64,000 nucleotides of DNA from Nonlabens sp. YIK11 (GTDB lineage Bacteria > Bacteroidota > Bacteroidia > Flavobacteriales > Flavobacteriaceae), in assembly GCF_001413925.1 (NCBI RefSeq), contig NZ_LBMJ01000001.1, positions 930,001 to 994,000 on the forward strand. The letters are read 5' to 3'. The translations under genes were made by a program, and so were the position numbers. Below the pieces are notes generated by a model. That model saw nothing but the letters and a program-made list of their open reading frames with translations. It was not told the origin of the DNA and ran no database searches. Positions 31,662-41,700 of this stretch are shown here, in pieces; the first letter of the stretch is position 1, and every line of letters starts with the position of its first letter.

Positions 31662-33431
31662 TTGAAGGAACTACGATCCATATATGAAGCCCGAGTTGAA
31701 GGGTTTTCGCTTTCGCGAAAGCGATACAATCAACAGTTGCGCATTTCTGGTGTGGTCCGGTTGCTGGTCTTTATCGCCGTTGTTGCAGGGATTTATTTTT
31801 TCTGGAGTTCTACCTTGACGGCTGTATTGATTGCTGTAGGTGGTATCGCGCTTTTTCTTTATTTGGTTTCTCGTCACGAGGATCTCAAAAAGAAACGCAA
31901 TTATTATGAAGAATTGCTACGCATTAACGAGCAGGAAATTGAGGTAGGCAAAGGCAACTATACAGACCTTCCAGATGGAGCAGAATTTAACGACGACGAT
32001 CACGATTACAGCCGTGATATAGACTTGTTCGGTATGGGTTCGTTTTTTCAGTTCATGAATAGAACGGCATTGAAGGAAGGCAAGAAGTTGCTGGCTGCTC
32101 GTTTGATGGCAAACGATATTCACGATATTCCCAAGCGACAAGAAGCCGTTCAAGAGCTAGCCAAAATGCTGGATTATCGTCAAGAGTATGAGGCGACGGC
32201 AAGATTGCTGGAGAACGACACTAAACCAGCGGCGATTAGAAGCTGGATACAGAGCTATCAAAATTTTGTGCCGAATGTATTCTCGTGGTTGTGTTATGTT
32301 CAATTTGCGGTTTCGGTAGCGATTGGGATTCTTTATGCGATCGATGTGCTAAGTGGCTGGTGGCTGCTGGTTATTTTCCTAGTGGGTTTATTGGTCTCAG
32401 GTAATTATGCTGCCAAGATTATTGAACTCAACAAGTACATTTCAGAGTTGGAGGATTTCTTTACCCAGTATGGAAAGCTCCTGGAACTTATTGAAAAGGC
32501 TGACTTTAACGGAGAAGTATTGAAAACCTTGAAGAGCAATGTGCTCACTGATGGTAAACCGGCATCACGACGGCTGTACGATCTGGGAAGAGCACTGGTA
32601 AGGCTGGACCAAGGCAGTAATTTACTCGTTGGTGTTTTTATCAATGCATTTGCGTTGTGGAATTTGAAGCAAGTCTACAGTATTGAGGCCTGGTTGACTT
32701 CTAACAAAAGCTACATCGCACCATGGTTGGATGCCGTAACGCAAATGGATGCTTTAAATTCCCTAGGGAATTTTGCCTACAACCATCCCAATTACGTGTT
32801 TCCCGAAATCAAAACAGGAGACTTTAAGTTTCAGGCCGCTCAAGCGGTGCATCCGTTGCTTAATCCTGATAAAGCCGTAGGAAACCCGATTCACATTCAT
32901 TCTGGTGAGTTTTTCATTATAACCGGTGCCAACATGGCCGGAAAGAGCACATTTCTAAGAACGGTTTCCATGTCCATCGTAATGGCAAATACAGGTTTGC
33001 CTGTTTGCGCACAATCTGCGATCTATGCGCCCATCAAACTTATTACCAGTATGCGTACTAGTGATTCCTTAAAAGACGATGAGAGTTATTTCTTCAGTGA
33101 GTTGAAGCGTTTGAAATTTATCGTGGACAAAATGGAACAGGAAAAATATTTCATTGTTCTGGACGAGATCCTTAAAGGAACTAATAGCGTTGACAAGGCC
33201 AGTGGCTCCAGAAAACTCATTGAGAAATTAACGCTCAATCAGGCAACCGGCATCATCGCAACCCATGACTTAAGCCTGACCGAAGTCGCCAAAGATCACG
33301 AGCATATCTCCAACTATTATTTTGACGCACAAATTATTGACGATGAATTGTTCTTTGACTATGCTTTCAAAGATGGCGTCGCTACTAATATGAATGCTAG
33401 TTTTCTATTGAAGAAAATGGGAATTGTTTAA
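31662..33431 (+). CDS. Membrane-anchored MutS-like ATPase
   Basis: A 589-residue protein with a C-terminal MutS ABC-ATPase domain: Walker A ITGANMAGKSTFLRTVS near residue 420, MRTSDSLKDDESYFFSELKRL, Walker B YFIVLDEILKGTNSVDKASGS, and the switch ATHDLSL. The mismatch-recognition domain of MutS is missing. It has two membrane regions, a hairpin near residues 28-70 and another pair near 210-250 (FVPNVFSWLCYVQFAVSVAIG). It is therefore unlikely to act in classical mismatch repair. Relatives are common in Bacteroidota and lack a known function. It starts at TTG directly after the previous stop. A palindrome copy encodes SLSRKRY near residue 17. It overlaps mpl tail to tail by four bases. Confidence 0.88.
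   Translation: MKELRSIYEARVEGFSLSRKRYNQQLRISGVVRLLVFIAVVAGIYFFWSSTLTAVLIAVGGIALFLYLVSRHEDLKKKRNYYEELLRINEQEIEVGKGNYTDLPDGAEFNDDDHDYSRDIDLFGMGSFFQFMNRTALKEGKKLLAARLMANDIHDIPKRQEAVQELAKMLDYRQEYEATARLLENDTKPAAIRSWIQSYQNFVPNVFSWLCYVQFAVSVAIGILYAIDVLSGWWLLVIFLVGLLVSGNYAAKIIELNKYISELEDFFTQYGKLLELIEKADFNGEVLKTLKSNVLTDGKPASRRLYDLGRALVRLDQGSNLLVGVFINAFALWNLKQVYSIEAWLTSNKSYIAPWLDAVTQMDALNSLGNFAYNHPNYVFPEIKTGDFKFQAAQAVHPLLNPDKAVGNPIHIHSGEFFIITGANMAGKSTFLRTVSMSIVMANTGLPVCAQSAIYAPIKLITSMRTSDSLKDDESYFFSELKRLKFIVDKMEQEKYFIVLDEILKGTNSVDKASGSRKLIEKLTLNQATGIIATHDLSLTEVAKDHEHISNYYFDAQIIDDELFFDYAFKDGVATNMNASFLLKKMGIV
31707..31724. repeat. Dispersed palindrome, copy 9 (18 bp, in MutS-like gene)
   Basis: Perfect TCGCTTTCGCGAAAGCGA, read as SLSRKR just before the first membrane hairpin. 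Confidence 0.95.
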
Positions 33432-34780
33432 AGTAGTTTACCCAGCTTATCAAAATCAAGACCGCCGTAATTACCGCTGCTCATAAGCAAAAGAACGGCA
33501 TGGGCTAGTTTTTGCTTGTACAACCATTCTTTAAAAGCGGCAGGATCTGTCATGACAATAAGATCTTCATTATTGAATGCTTCCTTGATCTGATCTTTAC
33601 TAATGGGATCCAAACCTTTCAATTCCACAGCATCTGGACTATAAAACACCACAGCAACATCTGCAGCGTCTAGCGTATGAGCATATTCTTTAAGAAACTC
33701 TGGGTTGAGGCTGGAATAGGTGTGTAATTCCAGACAGGCAATAATTTTGCGCTCGCTATATTGTTCTGCCACAGCATTAGTAGTCGCTTGAACCTTACTG
33801 GGCGAATGAGCAAAGTCTTTATAGATCACCGACCGCTGATTTCCTGCAATTTTTTCAAGACGTTTTGAAGCTCCTTTAAAACTTGCTATGGCCTCATAAA
33901 AATCATCTTCATCAATTCCCATGTGCTGGCAAATCCATTTGGCTCCAGCCAGATTGCTCAAGTTGTGCTTGCCAAAAACTTCTATAGGCATATCACCTTC
34001 TGGTGTTTCAAGATAAGTTGTGCCGTTGTCTACCGTATGGTGTGGTACGTTGTAGGCATGTTTTCTGGTAGGTTTGGTGCTGGCTTCTGCAATGCGTTTC
34101 ACTTCTGGATCTTCTTCATTGTAGACCAGGATACTACCGTTCTTCATGAGGTCCACAAATTCTTCAAACTGCTCTACATAATTTTGATAGTCTGGAAAAA
34201 CATTGATGTGATCCCAGGCGATCCCAGAAATCAAAGCGATGTTAGGTTGGTACAAGTGAAATTTAGGTCTGCGATCGATGGGACTGGATAAGTATTCATC
34301 ACCTTCCAGAACAATAAACTCATTGTCATTGGTAAGATGAACCATAGTGTCAAAACCTTCCAGTTGCGCTCCTACCATATAATCCACTTCTTTGCTATGA
34401 TAATGCATCACGTGAAGTATCATGGAAGTAATGGTGGTCTTACCATGCGAGCCACCTATGACGACACGCGTTTTATCTTTGGACTGCTCATACAGATATT
34501 CTGGATAGCTATAAATTTTAAGATCAAGATCTTGAGCTTTGAGAAGTTCGGGATTATCGGCTTTGGCATGCATACCTAGGATTACCGCGTCAAGGTCTGC
34601 TGTAATTTTTTCTGGAAACCAGCCCATTTTTTTAGGAAGTAGCTTCTTTTTTTCAAGCCGTGTTTTGCTAGGTTCAAAAATAGCGTCGTCGCTACCGGTT
34701 ACTTGATACCCTTTTTGATGAAGAGCAAGTGCTAGATTGTGCATGGCGCTGCCGCCTATCGCGATAAAGTGTACGCGCAT
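33428..34780 (-). CDS. mpl: UDP-N-acetylmuramate:L-alanyl-gamma-D-glutamyl-meso-diaminopimelate ligase
   Basis: Murein-tripeptide recycling ligase, cytosolic, attaching the recovered tripeptide to UDP-MurNAc with ATP. The 450-residue protein has the Mur ligase layout: N-terminal Rossmann part (FIAIGGSAMHNLALALHQKGYQVTGSD), the ATP loop VVIGGSHGKTTITSMI near residue 107 and EGDEYLSSPIDRRPKFH near 168, the central HINVFPDY, and a C-terminal domain with DFAHSPSKVQATTNAV near 315. GGSAMHNLAL rather than MurC's GIGGxGM.GIA pattern, and the EGDEYxSxxxDRRxKFxxY motif, mark Mpl. It is on the minus strand; its end overlaps the MutS-like gene by four bases. Confidence 0.92.
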   Translation of the reverse strand: MRVHFIAIGGSAMHNLALALHQKGYQVTGSDDAIFEPSKTRLEKKKLLPKKMGWFPEKITADLDAVILGMHAKADNPELLKAQDLDLKIYSYPEYLYEQSKDKTRVVIGGSHGKTTITSMILHVMHYHSKEVDYMVGAQLEGFDTMVHLTNDNEFIVLEGDEYLSSPIDRRPKFHLYQPNIALISGIAWDHINVFPDYQNYVEQFEEFVDLMKNGSILVYNEEDPEVKRIAEASTKPTRKHAYNVPHHTVDNGTTYLETPEGDMPIEVFGKHNLSNLAGAKWICQHMGIDEDDFYEAIASFKGASKRLEKIAGNQRSVIYKDFAHSPSKVQATTNAVAEQYSERKIIACLELHTYSSLNPEFLKEYAHTLDAADVAVVFYSPDAVELKGLDPISKDQIKEAFNNEDLIVMTDPAAFKEWLYKQKLAHAVLLLMSSGNYGGLDFDKLGKLL

Positions 34781-34851
34781 AGAAATGGGTTTTGCTGTTA
34801 AAAATAAGATTTTAACGGCGCAACTACTTCAGATTTTGGAATAGATAATGG

Positions 34852-35589
34852 TTAGGAATCCAATTTCTCCAACTGGGCCAGCAATTGGGCATCCTTATGG
34901 ATTTCATAGCCTTTTTTTAAAATGGCCTTGGCATCTGAGGTGCGATCCATTTTGTCTGCATAGAGCGTGGCAAGCTTCATGTAAGTAAGTGGCGAGCCGC
35001 CTACTTTGATGGCGTTTTTATAAGCCGTTTCGGCATCTGTGTATTCCTTGTCATACTCATCAACATAACCGTGAGCCAGATAACCATCGACAGGTGAGAT
35101 TTTCTTTAATTGGTCTGCATAACTGCGTGCAGTTGTGAGGGAACCACCTATGATACCTGGCAATTCTGTATACAACTGGACCAGTGCCCATCGTGTGTCG
35201 ACGTGTTTTGAATCAAGTTCGGCTGCTTTTTTTAGATGGAACTTGACGTCGTCCAGCAATCCCAGCGCCTTGAATTTAGATGCGTTTTTTGCCCACAAAC
35301 CCATGGAACCACCATAGTAGAAATGATAATCTGCATTGGTATCATCGGTAGCCAGTAATCGTTTATAGATGGCCGTGGCTTTTTCAAACTGTTCCATCTC
35401 GCCATAGGTCTGACCAGTCTTGCGCAATAATTTTGGGTCCTGTGGTTTTTCTTCCAATAGGTCCAGATATATTGGTAAGGCTGCTTTGTACTTGGATTGT
35501 TTGAATAGCTGTTCCGCTTTCGCGAAAGCGGACTGACCACTAACGCCAGTGCAAACCAATACCCCTAAAATGATCAATAGATGTCTCAT
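34852..35589 (-). CDS. Periplasmic/secreted TPR-repeat protein
   Basis: A 245-residue protein with a signal peptide (MRHLLIILGVLVCTGVSGQ) and about five tetratricopeptide repeats: FAKAEQLFKQSKYKAALPIYLDLLEEKPQDP, KLLRKTGQTYGEMEQFEKATAIYKRLLATDD, ADYHFYYGGSMGLWA, SKHVDTRWALVQLYTEL and a C-terminal YADKMDRTSDAKAILKKGYE. It is a protein-binding scaffold, partner unknown. The start at 35589 is chosen from the signal peptide. A 20-bp palindrome copy encodes SAFAKAE exactly at the mature N-terminus and begins the first repeat. Confidence 0.85.
   Translation of the reverse strand: MRHLLIILGVLVCTGVSGQSAFAKAEQLFKQSKYKAALPIYLDLLEEKPQDPKLLRKTGQTYGEMEQFEKATAIYKRLLATDDTNADYHFYYGGSMGLWAKNASKFKALGLLDDVKFHLKKAAELDSKHVDTRWALVQLYTELPGIIGGSLTTARSYADQLKKISPVDGYLAHGYVDEYDKEYTDAETAYKNAIKVGGSPLTYMKLATLYADKMDRTSDAKAILKKGYEIHKDAQLLAQLEKLDS
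35513..35532. repeat. Dispersed palindrome, copy 10 (20 bp, in TPR gene)
   Basis: Perfect TCCGCTTTCGCGAAAGCGGA; the outer bases differ from the usual TTCG but remain paired. It is read on the minus strand as SAFAKAE, right after the signal peptide. Confidence 0.95.
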
Positions 35590-35595
35590 GTGTGG

Positions 35596-35603
35596 CAAAA
35601 CTA
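35596..35603 (-). promoter_or_regulatory. -7 box TAGTTTTG for the TPR gene
   Basis: Full TAnnTTTG match on the minus strand, ending six bases before ATG 35589. Confidence 0.45.
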
Positions 35604-35702
35604 GCAAAAAGAATACCAATTAAGTTGTGGTATGGGAATTGGAGTGTTTTTTAAAAGAGGTGCGCCTAGAATTTGGCTAACTTTAAATAATTCCAATCTA
35701 CT

Positions 35703-38700
35703 ATGAAGAACTATCTCATCATTCTCGTCCTAACTATTTTAGGATTTCAAAATGTTTCTGGACAAGATTATCAAGAGCAATGGCGCGCCATTGAACAGTT
35801 GGAGGTAGAGAATAAAATTGAGGAAGCCCAAGAGTTACTTGATGAGGTCTTTAAAAAAGCATCGCGTAAAAACGACGAGGCACAACTTATCAAAGCCTTT
35901 ATTTTTCAATCCAAATTCTGGCTTATCAAGGAAGAAGATGCCCAGAAAAAGATCATCGCAGCTTTGGACAAGCGCATTACAGCTTCTAAATTCCCAGAGC
36001 GCAACATCTATTATTCTATCAAAGGACAGCTTTTTGAGCAATACTTGCAAGAAAATAGATACCGTATAAATAACCGCACCAGTACTGATGCTGGTGGAGA
36101 TGATTTTATGGCTTGGGATCTCAAACGATTTTACAGCGAGATCTCTGATGTTTTCCAAAAATCGTTAGTTGATGGTGATAGGCTTTCCAAAATCAATGTA
36201 GCCAGCTACGACCCAATTTTGCACATCAAACCACAAGGTAGAGAGTTATGGCCAAGCCTTTTTGATATTCTTGTAGGACATGCTTTAGATTTCTATAAGT
36301 CCAGCGCCTATGGTATTACTATGCCACGGGAAATTTTCACGATCACTAAAGAGAACGGATTTCTACCTACTGAAGAACTGATCCAACTCAAACGACCGGT
36401 AAATGACACTATTTATTCTAGTTATGATGTGTTACAGCTTTATGGACAGCTGGAAAACTTGCATAAAAAGCGTAAGGAAATTCCAGCCTATCTCGCAGCG
36501 ATAAATGGACGTATGGGTTATGTTCAATCTAAAATTGATCAAAATCAAGAATTACCTGAATTGGTTGGTTTGTACAATCTGTTGATCCAAAAATATGCAG
36601 ATCATGGAGCGATAACTATCATTCAACACAGTCTTGCTTTGTATTTTTTAAAACGATCTCATGATACAACCAATGAGAATCGTATGTTAGACCGTAAAGA
36701 AGCCATACGCATTGCCAAAGATGCCATCGAGAAGCACCCAGAAACCTACGGTAGTCTGCAGTGCACAAGGCTATTATCACAGATCTATCAGCCAGAATTA
36801 AGTTCCCAATTGCAAACTAATGTCATTCCCAATCAGCCCAGTCGCGGTGTGATATCCTATCGCAATGTCACAGACGCTACGGTTTATTACCTCAAAGTCG
36901 CTCAGGATTTTGATGAGGTACAAGGTAATCTAGACTCTATTCACAATGCCGCTTTCGCGAAAGCGAATCAAAACAACGACTTTGCTCATATAGAACAAGC
37001 ACAATTACCACAGGGCGACGACACTTTTTCCCATACGTATGAATATGCGATTCCGGGATTGCAAGCCGGAAAATATCTTGTGTTGATTAGAGAAAAGGAT
37101 CAAAAAGAAGTCACCTCTGGTAGGTTCATGACGGTTTCAGGAATCGCGCTGACGAGTAATACGGTATCTGGTAAAACTGTGATAACGGCTACAGATCGCA
37201 ATACGGGAAAACCCATGGAAGATGTTTCCGTCAAGATTTTTGGGGATGATAAATCCACCATTTACAGAGGTAAAACAGATAAAAATGGTCAGGTTTCATT
37301 TTTGTTTGCAGATCGTTATTACAGAAATAGAGTAGAGGCTTCTAAAAATGGCGATACGATTTCGACTTACGTCAATCGCGGCTATTACAGAGGTTCATAT
37401 GCAGATTCAGAGAAACAGGTTAAAGCATTTATCTATCTAGATCGAGCGATCTATAGGCCAGGACAAAAGGTCTATTTCAAGTCCATTGTAGTGGAGAATG
37501 ACAATAACAAATCTCGAGTGCTTCCCAATGAAACATTTAAGGTCGTAGTAGAAGACTTCAATGAAGAAGAGGTTTTCACTCAGGAGCTTACTACTAACGC
37601 ATATGGAAGCATCAATGGTTCATTCACTTTGCCGTCTGAGGTACTTACCGGAAGATTTACCATTTATCTAGAATCTGATGAGGATGGAAGCTATTGGGAT
37701 GATGTTGATAATTTCGACGAAGGCGGAATAAGTTTCCAAGTAGAAGAATACAAACGTCCCAGATTTAAAACGGAATTCAATGACATTACTGAAACCTACA
37801 TTGTAGGTGATAGTGTAAAAGTAGAAGGATTTGCCAAAGCCTTATTAGGCAGTAATATTACAGACGCCCAAGTCACCTATACCGTGACGCGTGTAGCAAA
37901 CGTACCTTACTGGAAATACGGTTATGTACCGGTCGACCAGCAAGTCATGGCAAATGATACTACTTTTACAAAATCAGACGGAACTTTTACGATTCCTTTT
38001 AAAGCATTGCCAGATTCCACGCTGGTGGCTAAGGATATTGAATCCAACTACAACTACCGCATCGAGGCCAGCGTCACAGACGTGAATGGCGAGACCAGAA
38101 CCGCACAGACCAGTGTGCGAGTAGGCTACAAACCTATCGAGGTACAGATTTCTACCACAGGAAATCTCACGGTTCAAAACAATCAGATTCAAGTAATCGC
38201 TCGTAATCTTAATGGTAAACCCATCAATGCCACTATTGAGATACAAGTGCGCGAGAATATCGAGAGTGATCATGTCATCGTCAACAGTAACCTCAAGGAT
38301 GCCGAGTTTCACGAACTAGGTCTGGAAGCATACCGCGATCAGTTCCCAGTAGCCGAATTGCGCAAGGAAGAAAAGATAGAAGATTGGAAAAAAACACCCA
38401 TCATTTTCAAAAAAACGATTACCACAGATTCGCTCGCTACCATTGAAATTCCAATTACTGTAGATTGGAACAATGGGAACTACATCCTCTACGCCAAAGC
38501 CGTTGAAGCAGACAAAAACCTAAGCCTAGATGACGAGAAAGATTATGTGGAAGAAAAACAAGAAGTTCAAATCTGGGCGGACAAGGATTTGCCAGCCACG
38601 CCATCTATTGTAAGTCAAGACGTAAACGTCGATGGAGATCAAGCAGTTGTTGACTTCTATACCAGTACAGATGGCATCTACATCTACCTTACAACCTATG

Positions 38701-41700
38701 ACAGCAAACGCATTCTAGAATCCAAATGGGTCTATTTGCCTAGTGGAAGAACCACCATGAAGTTTCCTATGGGCCAGGCCATGGGAAATTCTTTGAAGTT
38801 CCAATACTACACCTATAAATACAATGACTTTAGATCAGGAAGTTTTGAGGCTACAAAACCAGTAAAACCAACCCAACAGTTCACGATCCAGACGCAGACC
38901 TTTCGCAATAAGTTGTATCCAGGAACAGATGAGGAATGGTCATTTACCATCAAGGATCAGGACAGTACAGCGATGCAGGCAGAAGTTCTTGCCAGTATGT
39001 ACGATAAAAGCCTGGATGAGTTTGCCAGCAGCTCTTGGCCCGGTTTCTATTTCTATAATTACAACAGGGATTTTAATTCATCCTCAGCCAGTGATTTGGC
39101 GGGTGCAACGATCATTAATCTTTTCAGTCGAATAGATTATCAAATCGATCCCGTGTTTGCCTTGGAAAAGGAACAACTCCATTTATTTGGATTGACGTTC
39201 CAAAATTTTGAATATCGTTATAGAACATATAAGAATTCGCTTTCGCGAAAGCTGTCACACATCAAACCCATTGCAGGAAAAATTGTAGGTCGGGTTACAG
39301 ATGAGAATGGGTCACCTATCATGGGTGCTACTGTTACCGTAAAAGGTAAGGAAATAGGCACAACTACTAATTTTGATGGCGTGTATGAGATCGATGCGGT
39401 AAAAGGTTCGACCCTTCAATTTTCCATGATTGGATATGTAAGTAAGGAGATTAAAGCAAACGATACAGTAGAGAATATTTCTTTGTTATCAGATACTGAC
39501 TCGTTGGATTCGGTTGTTGTTGTAGGCTATGCTGCTCAATCTAAAAAATCCCGCACGGCCGCTATGACGGTCATGAAAGAAACTGAAATGATGCCCAGTG
39601 ATGCAATGGCGCCGTCCATGATTTCTGACACGTTATCTGGGTTTGCGGCAGGTGTTGAGGTCACTTATCAAAAAGGTCAGCCTGGTGCAAATTCATTCAT
39701 TACTATACGTGGCGCGGCTTCTGCTTCTGGAAATGGTGAGCCCATGATCATTGTTGATGGCGTACCTATGACTGAATCGGAATTCCGCGCTCTGGATCCA
39801 AATGCTATTCAAGAAGTAGCTGTTCTTAAAGATGCTGCCGCAACTTCTATTTACGGCAACCGTGGAGCCAATGGAGTGATCGTCATCAGCACCAAAAATG
39901 GAGTTTCCACGGCAGATATTGTCAATGAATATCTCGCATTGCAAAACGTACAAGTCCGCAAAAACTTAGACGAAACCGCCTTCTTCTTACCAGAGCTCTC
40001 CACAGACGAAAACGGAAATTTAAAATTCAGTTTTACATCGCCAGAGGCATTAACCCAATGGAGGTTCAGATTGTTGGCACACAATAAGCAAGCGCAAACG
40101 GCGCAGTATGAAGCACTGGTGCAAACCCAAAAGGAGCTGAGTCTCGTTCCTAATCCGCCGAGATTCTTGAGGGAAACAGATACCATCAGATTCTCTACTA
40201 AAGTAGCCAACCTCTCTGGCAAACCCATGAGCGGTAAAGCAACGCTTCAATTGTACGATGCGCTCACCATGCAACCCATCGATCAGGAATTAGGAAATAC
40301 CGATAGCATTCAATCCTTTGAAGCGGCCACCGGTGGCAACGCCAGTGTCAACTGGACGTTTCATGTACCTAAGGGCACGCAAGCTGTAACCTACAGAGTG
40401 CTCGCCACATCCGGAAACTTCTCTGATGGTGAGGAAAATACGTTGCCGGTGCTCACTAACCGTATGTTGGTGACGGAAAGTCGCGCCCTTTGGGTACGAG
40501 CTGGAGAGACCCAAAGCGTCACCATGGATAAGCTGGCAAACACCACGTCAGATTCCAGAACTAACCACCAGTTGACCTTTGAATACACCTCAAACCCATC
40601 ATGGTACGCAATCCAGTCATTACCATATTTGATGGAGTATGAGCATGATTGCGCAGAGCAAACCTTCTCCAGGTATTATGCTAATGCTATGGCAGCGCAC
40701 ATCTTGAACAGCAACCCTAAGGTCAAAGAGGTGTTTGACAGCTGGGCAGCAAACGATGTACCTTCCAGCAATCTGGAGAAGAACGAAGAATTAAAAAGCG
40801 TAATTCTCGCCCATACGCCATGGCTGCGCGACGCACAGTCAGAAGCCGAAAAGCAAAAGCGTCTCGCTACCATGTTTGATTTGGCCAAAACGGCTCGAGA
40901 GAAAAAGAAAACGCTGGCAAAATTGGAAGGGCAACAACTTTCCAATGGTGGTTTCCCGTGGTTTGCCGGTGGCCGCATGAGCGAGTACATCACCCGCCAC
41001 ATCGCTGCTGGAATAGGTCATCTGAACCAGTTGCAAGTCAATGATGGCGATCGCCCACAAACCGACCGCATCTATGAGAACGCCATCAAGGCGCTGGATC
41101 GTTCTTGGGAAAACAGTTTCAACGAGCACTTGAAGAGAAACAAATCCCTAGAGAATTTCAACTATGGTGTGAGTTACTGGCACTATCAATATGCACGTAG
41201 TTTCAAGAAGGACAAGAACTTGACCGGTGTTTTGAAAGCTGGTCGTGAGTTCGCTTTCGCGAAAGCGAATACCTCATTCTCCTCACAATCCATCTACCAG
41301 CAGTTGTTGATGTCCATAAGCCTGCACCGCAACGGAAATGTGGCAACCGCACAAAAAATCGTGGAAGGATTGCGCCAAAGCGCCGTCAACAGCCGTGAAA
41401 ACGGAATGTACTGGAAGGAAAACGTGACCGGTTACAATTGGTATTCCAGCGATATTGAGACGCAGGCGCTGGCGATTGAGACCTTTGGCGAAGTGGCAAA
41501 TGATCTCAAAAACGTTGAGGAACTCAAAGTCTGGTTGCTGCAAAACAAGCGCACCAACCGCTGGAAATCCACCAAAGCCACGGCAGATGCCACCTATGCA
41601 TTGCTGTTGCAGGGCAATAAATGGCTGGATGTCCAGGAAAGTAACGTGATCAAATGGGGCGACAAGCCTATTCCAGAATCGTTGATGAAGGACGTAAAAA

